Positions 1 through 10,900 of a stretch of 64,000 nt of DNA are shown here, one piece after another (position 1 is the stretch's first letter; every line of letters starts with the position of its first letter). The DNA comes from Dactylis glomerata. Its lineage: Eukaryota; Streptophyta; Magnoliopsida; Poales; Poaceae. The position numbers and the translations under genes are program-made. The stretch spans positions 2,170,781 to 2,234,780 of the forward strand of contig QXEO01000382.1 in NCBI GenBank assembly GCA_007115705.1, written 5' to 3'. The notes under the pieces are model-generated. The model searched no databases, was not told the origin of the DNA, and was given only the letters and a program-made list of their open reading frames with translations.

Positions 1-1180
1 TTAGTGCGGGGAGCCTCATACTATATACGGGTCTGGAGGACCCCGGAATCCGGATTGCCGCCAGATTCTGGGCAATAGTAAATCGGGATCCATCGGGATT
101 TATCCGGCCGGAAGACACTTGGGTTTCTCCCGCCGTGGCACTGGAACTACGCTCGACGGAGGTAGATGGCCAGGGTTTGCCAGGGATGTATACTCCACAG
201 GGTAGGCACCCGTACTAAGGTAGATAGATGGAGGGCTTCGATCGATTATCCGAACCCCGCATACTTGTGTATGACGGTCCGTGGTGGTATCCCGGCGGAT
301 TAATCGGATGGTGTGGGTAAAGTGTACAACCTCTGCAGAGTGAAATTCTATTCGAATAGCCGAGTCCTCGGTCATGGACGGTTGGGATGACCGTTGCCTA
401 GCCCAATGTCGGTTTTGTTTTCAAAAGTGGATTTCAGAAATGTGGAGGAAGGTGCCGGACGGAGTACTCGGAGGGTACTGCCGTGGCACGTGCTTGGTTC
501 GGAGTACTTGGAGGGTACTGCCGAAGGTGTGAATTGGTCATGTGTGATTGACCAGGAAATAAATAAGAATGGTGGTCATGTTTGATTGACCCCGGCTCTT
601 CTCTTGAAAATGAGTTCCCCCTTCCCTAGAGCTTGTACTAAAGATGCTTTACAAAGATTCTTCTTTAACAAGGATATAGAGATGTCGTATGACATGCTAT
701 ATCGACACGAGAAATTGACTAGATAGGAAAAACTAGACTAGAGCCTTTCTTCTTGCTACATCCAAATTGCATATTTGTCCTCTCCCCTTTAGATGGTTTG
801 CGAGTACAATTCAAATGTACTCACGGCTTTGTCCCTGGCTATTAACTTGGCCAGATTATGAAGGCTATGAAGATGACGGTGAGAAGTTCGACGACGCCTG
901 CGCGAACTAGGGACGTCTCCCAGTCAGTTGCCTGTAGGGTAGTAGGCATGACGTGGGTCATCAACGCTGCTTGGTATCCGCTGCTTAGTTTGTAAACTTG
1001 CCCTGCGTGGCATTATCAGTCTGGGTCATGTGACCAATTGTAAGACTTTATATTCGGTACTGTAATGGATGATGTAACTTTGATATCAGCTCGGTTATGT
1101 GGACTCACGACATACTGATCATGGGATCGTGAGTTGTATGCATAACGGGAATTCCGGATGGGTAATCCGGGGTCCCCACA
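1..1180 (+). repeat. 5' LTR of L, 3' part only
   Basis: This is the last 1180 bp of the 6054-bp LTR, ending GGTCCCCACA just before the primer binding site. Short ORFs on both strands recur unchanged in the other LTR and are not genes. About 0.34% divergence from the 3' copy gives roughly 0.13 million years at 1.3e-8 substitutions per site per year. Confidence 0.9.
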
Positions 1181-1184
1181 GAGT

Positions 1185-1201
1185 TGGTATCAGAGCCATC
1201 C
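1185..1201 (+). other. Primer binding site of L (initiator tRNA-Met type)
   Basis: TGGTATCAGAGCCATC begins four bases after the LTR end. It matches the usual plant initiator methionine tRNA primer site. Confidence 0.9.
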
Positions 1202-3478
1202 TGACTGTAGGAGACCTTAGTTAGCATGGACGTTCGATAGGAAAGTAATATTTTGCTAAAACTATTTGCAAAGGTTACTTCTTCTAAGTATCCAATAGTA
1301 TGGCTTATACCTTTCTCACCTCTTCAAAACTGCTAATCTTATCTCTCTGTTTTCCAAGGTTTTCACCGCTTTTACTATCTCATCTTATCCCCTTCAAAAA
1401 CCTAAATACTGGACATTGTACCCCGATTAGACCTAAAGTTTAGCAGCACATGATGGAGCAACTACTCAGAAGGATGTCTTCAAACCACTCCAGCTAAAAA
1501 AGGGAAGAAGAGTTTGGATAAATATTTTGCCTTTGGTTCACACCAATGGCTCTGTCAAGATACTAACCTTGATCCTCCCTGGACTTGCACTTTTGCAGTC
1601 GCCAAGGACCAAGTACTTAGTTGCTTGACTAGTATTTATTAGGTCTGTCAGGCGTGTATGCCACCAATGGGACACTTCAGCAATCCCTCTGAAGACCTCA
1701 CAACCATGTGATGTGATACGAGAAGACTTACAATACTACACTTCCCAAGTCAACATCAACGGCTCAACAACACTGCAACTTCATCACCAACTGCCATCAA
1801 TTTTCTGCGGAAGCAAGAGTCAAGGAGAATGAAGACATCAACAACTATGACCAACCATGACCCTAGGGTGAATAGGACTAACCCCAAATATCGCGCGTTG
1901 TCAGGCATCTTTGGTACTTGAAGTACCTCGTGTGATTTCTGCGATTGATTGATGATTGCCTTGTTTGATCTTGATAGTGTGTGCAATTGTCTGGTGTGTT
2001 TCTTAAATATGTATTGTTACCTTGTGCTTGTGCTTGTTTTGGCCTCTCAGCCGTCAAAAATCGTCTTTCGTGTAAAAACTCTGAATTAAAAACCCCTTTA
2101 AAAAGTGTTTTCCATCTCATCTGTTTATGTCAGCTCGAGTAGCGTAGATAAGTTAAAAGTAAAGTGCTAACCCTAAACTCGATAATAGTGGAGTAAAAAT
2201 CCTCTCGCCACACTTATCCAAGATCCGATGCGGATTTTTTTTGCTAAATGCTTAAGGCTTCGCCAAGACCTCTCTCCTGTGTCAAGGAAGCAGAAGATAG
2301 ACCCGTCTGTAATACAAAGGACTTCTAGAAGACAAAGACATCACTAACCAGGATCGTCTAACCATAATTCTAGATTTTTGCTAACATTGGAGATACTCTA
2401 TTAGCACCCCAACGCTTGCTAAACTTCTAACAAGCCGACTAACATTGAGCATAGAAGTATCAAGGCCAAGACCTAACATTCGAAGATCAACCCGTTGTTG
2501 CCACTTGAAGCCCGAAGACTCACGTGCTTGATCTCCACTGAGCAAATAGAAGGATGAAGACTCTCCAAAATCAAGTCATCAATGTCGACTCTGCATTTAG
2601 AAATATCAATGGAGGTAGCAACGAGAAGAAGTGAAGACTTTTCTAACTAACTCACTCGCTCGTTCAAATTTTGACGGGTTTGAAACCAATACTGACTTAT
2701 GCCACGAGTAGAAATCCACGTGAAGATTTCTCAAAATATGAAGTCGACTCAAGGTATCCCAATATACCTCAAGATTCTCAAGACTACAAGAAGCAAGATC
2801 TTCAATAGTCTCCACCGACCCGAAGACAAGAAGAAATAGGTCATCGACTACTGGAAGACACCGTTGGTGGTGCATCGCCACCTGAAGTGTTTTTAGCTCA
2901 ATCACAAGACGACCTAGAAGAATGGTTTCCATTAGGGCTAACCTACGCCTTGGTAGTTAGGAAGTGTAGAGGACTAAGGTGACAAATTTGACGTGCCTGT
3001 CAAGACCAAAGCATAGATGCTCTTGTCTACCATCTGTAAGCTCAAGATTAAAGGTCTACACCAACATCAAGCTTCAAGGCCCGACTCCAAGATCTCAAGA
3101 TTCCATCAAGCTACGCGAGGGAAGAAGTGACCCCAAGCCAACAAGAGCTACCCGAGAAGCCTCGACTCTTCAAGACCTCAATCGCGAGTTGAAACCCTTC
3201 TAACTCTCGTAGGATCCTTTTTGGGCATACTAGATAGCTTGACCCCACTAACCTTAAAAAGCGTCTCGGCACGGTCTCGACAGGATACTTTCGGCTACAC
3301 CAACTCTCCAACCATCAACTCCAGCAGAAGAAGATCTACAACTTCAGGAGAACAAGATTTCAACGTAACTCAGAAGACTAACGAGGAGTTGGAAGAATAA
3401 CCATTCGGAGTCTAACTCTAACCTAGTCTCAGCACCTCTTTCTACTACACTTAGGAATCTCGGGACGAGATTCTGTTT
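1202..3478 (+). other. Non-coding interior of L
   Basis: This 2.3-kb stretch has no ORF over about 110 codons and no gag, protease, RT or integrase motif on either strand. The end (about 3455-3478), with CTCGGGACGAGATTCTG, looks like the 3' end of a Tekay/Del pol reduced to its last codons. I infer it is what remains between primer site and polypurine tract after loss of the coding domain. Confidence 0.75.
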
Positions 3479-3492
3479 AAGGGGGGAAGAGC
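3479..3492 (+). other. Polypurine tract of L
   Basis: AAGGGGGGAAGAGC lies directly before the TGTAACACCCC start of the 3' LTR, as expected for the plus-strand primer. Confidence 0.88.
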
Positions 3493-6400
3493 TGTAACAC
3501 CCCACTTTTTGTAACCCTGATTAAGTCGTGTTTAGTGAGCCAAAAATGAGGGCCAACAAAAACTTTTTGAGCAAACCTCTGGAAATGTGTTCCTTGCTTG
3601 TTTGTCTTGGTTGTTACGTTAATGATGTCTGCTTGAGTTGCTTATTGAACACTATTGTGAACCAACACAATCCTTGTGCCCTTGTGATCATGCTCTTATT
3701 TATGCTTCTAGTTATTTTCCAAAACCATTATCTTGGCAAACTCTCCATTTCTATTCAAATTATTTTATTTATCCAAATGAGCGCCAAGATTTATTTTTGA
3801 GACAAAGCTTTTATCAAACCTAAGTATTTACAAAACTATCTGGACCTACAAAGTAGAGTGGTCCAACTATTTTACAAACTTTTATTTTGTTGATATTTAT
3901 AAAAGGATTTCAAACACCTTTGAGAAGACTTTACAAAGGAGATGTTTATGTCTCCATTTGTTTCTAAAACTATCTACCAAAGCCTTACTCCTTTATTTGA
4001 AACTCTTCTCTACTTGGCCATGGCATGATCACTGAGCACTGGTTCAATCATTGTTTCTGATAATGCTAGATTAGCTGCAACTGATTGACCTTGTGTGGTG
4101 AGTTGACTTTGTGTGACCATTTGACTTTGATGAGTTGCTTGTGTGTGCATATACTCCTCATATAGGCCTGTGGCCTAACCTTTTCAAATCTCATCAATTT
4201 ATATTTTGTCCCATGTAAGTTGTTTCCACTCTATCTTTCAAATTAAACCTATCTTGTTATTTTCATCTCAATCCTGGATTCCTAACTCTAATGTCTTAGT
4301 CTTATCATGAGGCATTAGGAGCTCCATTTTGTGGGATCTTAAGACAATTCAAACTAGCCCAAGGGAAGCACCCCTGGTGTTATTAGAATCATCTTCGTCC
4401 AACCATAAGAAGGTTTCACTCCAATCTAGAAAAATCCTCTCTTGCAGGCATTCATCAAACACCTAGAGTGCAGACTATCTTCATGTCTGTTAACAGATTC
4501 AATTTTCCAACACCTATATTAAGCTCATCCATTCTATCCATGGCAATGTATCTTCCTAGAACTCATAATTGGCATGTGTTCTTCCATTCATTCCATTGCC
4601 ACCTGGTCATTTGAAGTCATTTGCTACTTGTTCTAATCCTGTTTCTGACCCTAATCAAACCATTGACCATTTGACTATTATCATATGCACTTTTGCTCAC
4701 ACTTCTAGAATTCGAAATAAATGGTTCAGAGACCATTCTTTGACCTATTCTCCTTCCTCTTGATCTACTCTAACTATCTATGCACTTGCATGTGCATCTT
4801 GACGTATGTCTCCTATTTATATGACTAGGTTTTGAACCCTAGTCAAAAACTAATTTCACCTTCTAGTTTTCCTTGACCCTCTTGATAATTAATCAACACT
4901 CATCATAAAATCTCTCCATAAATTCATTTCCTCTCTTCTAGCTTTTGGAAATGTTATTCTTGCAAAATATCACTTTTCCTCCATCAAGACTAACTATTTC
5001 TCTATTACATCTTTCTTGCTTAACAAAATGCATATGATTGGTAGCTATGTTATTTCATGCATCTTTTCTTCTCATCAAGCATTTTATAATCTCCTACCAT
5101 GTTCTCTTATTCCTATAGGACCCTATGGACTCAAAAACCCTAGTGGTGCATCTCCACATTTTCAAAATCTTGCCTCAAGTAGAATAGGGCAATGGTATCA
5201 GATTGCACTTTTTGCAATTCTTTTTAACCACATCCCATTGTTGTTTCAGCAAGATTAGGGCATGTTCGTGATCCTCAAGACTTCTACTCCTAGTGCTAGC
5301 AAGGTTTTATCAAAGTGGTTTCCCCTAGCTTGCTTGTTCAAGGCTGTTTTGAGGTCTAGCTAATAACAGCAAAATCTGGCAAAAACTGAGTTTTCTGCCA
5401 AGTCAATTTCTGTTAAAAGGTTCTAACTTTGGAACCTCACCATTTGTATCTACAATTCAGTTTTTGCCCAAACTTTTGTACCAATCTCATCTACATGACC
5501 TCTACTAACTAACCCTACCTTTTCCCTAGCTTTTAGAAGCCATCTAACCACTAGTTCAATCAAGGTTTGTGAGCACCACAGAAATCTGTTTTGGCACTGT
5601 TAAAAAGTTGATACTTTGGCAGTTTGTGTTGAGCAACCCCTCCTGCACCCTTGGCCATGGACTACATTTTGTTGTGCACCTAAACCAGTACTTTTAAGCC
5701 CCACAAACCATTCTCAATTTGGAGCAACCTGGCTTGTTCAAATGTTGGTGTTCTGAACCCTATGCAATGTTCTGCCTATAGACCATTTTCCATCATCAAA
5801 ACCATTCTAAATCTTTTCCAATTAGCCAACCCTTACCCTAACCACCCCTGCAGACCCACCACCCACTGGTCGACATGTACTGTAGCAGCCCCTCTCTTTT
5901 GTCCCCTAGTGTTTGGAGGGAGAAGGAGAGAAGAAAGGTCAACAAGAAACTTGCCCATCAATTAAAAATGGTGCTGCAGCCCACCCTTTGTTTCCAGCCG
6001 ACCAGGGCAACCACTAGGACTCTCTCACTCTCTCCACCGTCCTCCTAGACCAACCAGAGCCTCTCCCTGGGCCCCACCATGCCAAACCGACTTTCACCAT
6101 CTCCCCTCTGTTTATAGTGCATCCGAGCACCTCAGCTCCTCTCAGACCTCTCAGTACACTCCTGCCACTCTCCCTAGCCACCCCCAGTTCCCCTGTACTG
6201 CCTCTTGCTCTAAAACAGAGAAGGGAAGGAGAAAACTACTTCTAGTTCTGCGAGGAAGGAGACCACACCACGCCCTCTCTGGACCCTCTCCGCTCTCCAT
6301 TTCTGCTTGAATGCACTCCACATGTCTGTATCTACCTAACCCCACTCTTCTCCTGACCCAGGGACTCCGAGATGACGACCATCTGAAGCGCCAAATCGAG

Positions 6401-9400
6401 ATCCTCCACGGCCTCCCTGCAGATCCGCCTCCCAGAAGAGAACCCGCCACTGCCGCACCTCGCCGGAGTCGCCGTCGTCCACCGCGCCGCCCCGTCCCGT
6501 CCTCTTCGCCGGGGAACGCCCCTAGGTGAGCAGCCCCGCCTCCCAGACCCTCCTAGGGTTTCCGCCGTGTTCCTGTGGTCGGAGGAAGAAGACGGCCGAG
6601 GGCCGTCGATCATAACTTGATCGGACGGCCCCGGTCGCCCCTTACCGGTTCGGGCGCTCAGGCGGCTGGCAGGCGGGCCCCGCTGTTCAGCCGGGCTGGC
6701 TCCTCTCCCGCGCGCCTCGGGTGGACTTGGGCCGGCCAGCGCCAGATCGGCCCGGCTCTGCCAGATCCGGCCCGCGCAACATTTTTTTTTAGGAAAAACC
6801 TTTAACCTTTTTCAATAGATCTGCAAACTTGCAAAATTCATAGAAAATTAAATATGAGCCCAAATTGGATGATTCAAATTTTCATGTGGACCTTACAGTA
6901 TTTCCTAACTCCTAGTACTACATGCATGATTTTTTTTAAGGCAATAGAAAATATCTGTGATTTATTTGTTGTATATCTAGGGCTCTATCTTCATAAATCC
7001 AAATCTAGAGTTGTGTGTGCTGAAAATGTTTAATTCCAATTTTCAGAAGTGCTTTGTTGTTATGTGAAGCTACAGGAACTAGTTTTGCTATTTTAGGAGC
7101 ATAGAGTTGCCTGTAGCAATTATCTTAGTGATGCTTAGGTTCCACATGGTTTTATTTATTGTGCTCAGTAGGAATATTATTTTTGGGTGATTCCAACTTC
7201 CAGTGGTATATTGGTGTGTTATCTTGTTTGACTCACTGGTTTTGCTATTTTAGGACTTTTATTCTTGCAGTAGTAATTAAAATGGCTTAGGATGTAATTA
7301 AACTTAGAAAAATCATCACTTGCAGTAGAATTAGAATTTGGTGTTAAATCAAACTATGTTGGATCATGCTCTTGATGAGCTTTCCAGAGCACTTTACCTC
7401 ATATTTTTCTGAATAACAGAGAATTTTTGAGGAATATTTTTGGTGCTCTAGTGCTATTTCCCTATTGTTTTATTCATAGGAAATCAACCCTAAATTGTTT
7501 TTCAGTAAACCCAACTTTGGTAGTTTCTTAAGATTGTTGTCAACCTGCAAGGTTGATAGAGGTGCTGTTTGATCCACTGGATGCCTGCATGCTTGGATTG
7601 GTTGCTGAGTAGTGAGGTTCACATCAACTTATGAAACCCTAGTTTCTAGTAGGCTTAATTTGCTAGTTAAGAACCTTTAAAACTTGGTTTGTTTTCTAAA
7701 CTTGTTTGCTTCTGATACTCTTTGATAAGATGGTATGAGTGCTGAAATGCTTGTGACTTGTGTATGCATGTGTGCTTATCGTGTGCTTTTATTTTTCCGG
7801 CGATAGAATCGAACGAGGAGTGTACTGAGGAGGGAGGAATCTTTGTTTGTCAAGAAGAAGAAGACCAGGGACAAGCCAACCAAGGCAAGCCATCTATCTT
7901 GTTGCATATCTGAAACCTAATTACACATTTGCATGTCTCCTTCTATTTTATCAAAGTGCATGGATTTATGTTGCTATAGTCCCTATAGCAATTATTTGTT
8001 GGCTCAAGCTCCGCGAGTCAAGTGGTTATCATCCATCGAGATGACCCCTTTTCTACCTATTCCAATACCCCTAGAGTAGTGGCTTGTTGGTTAGCAACAA
8101 TGCCTTTGATAAACTTTCTAGTGGAGCTAAAACTCTCGGACTGGGAACACTCAATGAAAGTTTTACGAAAATGTTTCCGAAAACCTTGGGGTAGTACTTA
8201 CCCCACTGAAGTGATTTCAAAAATGGTTTTTAACCAAAATGGAGGACAAGGAGGTGGTGGTTTTTATTATGACATTGGTGATCACTAGGCGTTCGCTCAG
8301 AACAATTAACCCGTGCAACCACATTACCCTGGGATGGGGCGGGGCTTAGTCCGAAGTTTATCTGCTTTAGTGCGGGGAGCCTCATACTATATACGGGTCT
8401 GGAGGACCCCGGAATCCGGATTGCCGCCAGATTCTGGGCAATAGTAAATCGGGATCCATCGGGATTTATCCGGCCGGAAGACACTTGGGTTTCTCCCGCC
8501 GTGGCACTGGAACTACGCTCGACGGAGGTAGATGGCCAGGGTTTGCCGGGGATGTATACTCCACAGGGTAGGCACCCGTACTAAGGTAGATAGATGGAGG
8601 GCTTCGATCGATTATCCGAACCCCGCATACTTGTGTATGACGGTCCGTGGTGGTATCCCAGCGGATTAATCGGATGGTGTGGGTAAAGTGTACAACCTCT
8701 GCAGAGTGAAATTCTATTCGAATAGCCGAGTCCTCGGTCATGGACGGTTGGGATGACCGTTGCCTAGCCCAATGTCGGTTTTGTTTTCAAAAGTGGATTT
8801 CAGAAATGTGGAGGAAGGTGCCGGATGGAGTACTCGGAGGGTACTGCCGTGGCACGTGCTTGGTTCGGAGTACTTGGAGGGTACTGCCGAAGGTGTGAAT
8901 TGGTCATGTGTGATTGACCAGGAAATAAATAAGAATGGTGGTCATGTTTGATTGACCCCGGCTCTTCTCTTGAAAATGAGTTCCCCCTTCCCTAGAGCTT
9001 GTACTAAAGATGCTTTACAAAGATTCTTCTTTAACAAGGATATAGAGATGTCGTATGACATGCTATATCGACACGAGAAATTGACTAGATAGGAAAAACT
9101 AGACTAGAGCCTTTCTTCTTGCTACATCCAAATTGCATATTTGTCCTCTCCCCTTTAGATGGTTTGCGAGTACAATTCAAATGTACTCACGGCTTTGTCC
9201 CTGGCTATTAACTTGGCCAGATTATGAAGGCTATGAAGATGACGGTGAGAAGTTCGACGACGCCTGCGCGAACTAGGGACGTCTCCCAGTCAGTTGCCTG
9301 TAGGGTAGTAGGCATGACGTGGGTCATCAACGCTGCTTGGTATCCGCTGCTTAGTTTGTAAACTTGCCCTGCGTGGCATTATCAGTCTGGGTCATGTGAC

Positions 9401-9546
9401 CAATTGTAAGACTTTATATTCGGTACTGTAATGGATGATGTAACTTTGATATCAGCTCGGTTATGTGGACTCACGACATACTGATCATGGGATCGTGAGT
9501 TGTATGCATAACGGGAATTCCGGATGGGTAATCCGAGGTCCCCACA
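3493..9546 (+). repeat. 3' LTR of L, 6054 bp
   Basis: The LTR runs from TGTAACACCCC to GGTCCCCACA. It is unusually long and holds no protein of known family. A weak TATA-like TTTATAG lies at 6111-6117, before a GC-rich block (about 6330-6780) that opens short ORFs on both strands. Downstream are a GTGAGC donor-like site (6526) and an acceptor-like site ending CGATAG (7806). The segment around 8680-8760 (AAGTGTACAACC, ATAGCCGAGTCCTCGGTCATGGAC) is shared in diverged form with solo LTR S at 41450-41520, so the two families are related. Confidence 0.88.
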
Positions 9547-10838
9547 ATGTTCCTTTAGCCTCTTTGGTTGCTCAAGAAGAGCATGTTGATGTGAATTTCA
9601 TTAGAAATAATAATTTTAACAATAATGCTTATAGGAACAATTTTGCTAGTAACAATTATAGGCCGTATCCTTCTACCAATGGTAATGGCTATGGTAATTC
9701 TTATGGTAATTCCTACAACAGCACTAGGGCCATGCCCTCTGAACTTGAAGTCATGCTCAAAGACTTCATGGTAAAATAATCTGCTTTTAACAAGTCTGTT
9801 GAGGAAAAGTTAGGAAAAATTGATATTCTTCCTTCTAAAGTTGATAGCCTTGCTCATGAAGTTGAACTTCTAAAATTAAAAGTGTTGTCTAATGATGTGA
9901 AAGAGAATGTTTTTGCTACTACTAATGCTATTCAAGTTGGAATTGATGAAAATCTTAGATTGTTAGCAGAATTGCATGCTAGATGGGAAAGAGAGGATGA
10001 GATTGCTAGGAATATGAAAGTTTATACTATTACTACCTCTGATGATGTTGTTCCTAATGCTAGCAATCCTCTTATTTTGATTGGTGTAGAGAAAACTCCC
10101 ACTCCTTGTGCTAAAAAGTCTAAAACTGCCAAAAAAAATTCTCAAAAGAGTGCTAAAATTTTTCGGAGTGTAGGAGATGATAGCTCTATTTCTTTTAATG
10201 ATTTTGATGTTGATGGCTGCAATATATCTGAAGTTATTTTTTTCTTGCAAAATCTTGCTTTGACTCCCAATGCTAGTTCTTTAAATATTGCTTTTACTAA
10301 GCATATTACCAATGCTGTCACAAAAATTAGGGATGAAAAGTTGAAGCAAAAAGCTTCTGTTCCCAATAATTTAGAAGATGGTTGGGAACCCATCATTGAT
10401 ATGCATGTTAATGGTTACGATTGCCATGCTTTATGTGATCTAGGTGCTAGTATTTCTATCATGCCTAGAAAAATTTATGACATGCTTGATTTACCACCGC
10501 TTGAAAAATGTTATTTTGATGTTCCTATTGCTGATGTTGCTAAGAAGAAACCTTTGGGAAGGATTAATGATGTTCTTATTGTGGTCAGCAATAACCTTGT
10601 TCCCATTGATTTTCTCGTTATGGATGTTGAATGCCATGCTTCATGTCCTATTATTTTGGGAAGACCTTTTCTTCGAACTGTAGGTGCTATCATTGATATG
10701 AGAGAAGGCACTATCAAATATCAATTTCCACTAAAGAAAGGTATGGAACACTTCCCTAGGAAAAGAAAGAAATTACTTTTTGACTCTATTCTTAGAGAAA
10801 ATTATGAGCTTGATGCTTCATCACTTGATGTTACTTGA
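9547..10838 (+). pseudogene. gag-protease polyprotein of A, 5'-truncated, one nonsense codon
   Basis: The reading frame is the Athila-like gag-protease polyprotein also seen in B. It enters just after L in the gag C-terminal part, passes an Asn/Gly/Tyr-rich linker (about 9600-9730) and reaches the aspartic protease. The active site DLGAS is at about 10438-10452 and the late protease motif LGRPFLRT at about 10655-10680. One in-frame TAA (9777-9779) stands where B has CAA, so the copy is dead. There is no CCHC zinc knuckle in the visible part and no RT, RNase H or integrase after the terminal TGA (10836-10838). In such elements gag forms the particle and the protease cuts the polyprotein; the enzymes must come from a partner element (inference). 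Confidence 0.85.
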
Positions 10839-10852
10839 TTCACATTTTTCTA

Positions 10853-10900
10853 CGCCTAGCTCAAAGGCGTTAAAGAAAAGCACTATTGGGAGATAACCCA
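10853..10900 (+). other. Paired hairpins after the gag-protease stop (A)
   Basis: CGCC-TAGCTCAAA-GGCG (10853-10869) and TTGGG-AGATAA-CCCA (10886-10900) can each fold. The same pair lies just after the stop codon in B, E, F and G. Confidence 0.6.

Larger units (their letters stand above)
1..9546 (+). mobile_element. Element L: LARD-type LTR retrotransposon, 5' end outside window
   Basis: Positions 1-1180 repeat at 8367-9546 without indels; I count four differences, all transitions. A primer binding site follows the left copy and a polypurine tract precedes the right one, so this is one LTR element in + orientation. The LTR starts TGTAACACCCC and ends in CA. The interior is only about 2.3 kb with no retroviral domain, so the element is non-autonomous. 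The LTR start, the initiator-Met primer site and the GAGATTCTGTTTAAGGGGGG end resemble Tekay/Del chromoviruses of grasses (family knowledge). It sits in the gag of A. The right flank ATGTT (9547-9551) is the candidate target duplication; the left flank lies outside the window. Confidence 0.88.

Noticed and set aside
1185..1201. tRNA-like match
   Set aside because: Only the 3' acceptor complement of tRNA-Met is present, at an LTR border. It is a primer binding site, as at 18573, 37042 and 57695.
6311..6805. GC-rich block with ORFs on both strands that might be a captured host exon
   Set aside because: It sits in an LTR, no domain is visible, and it is better explained as promoter and leader of L.
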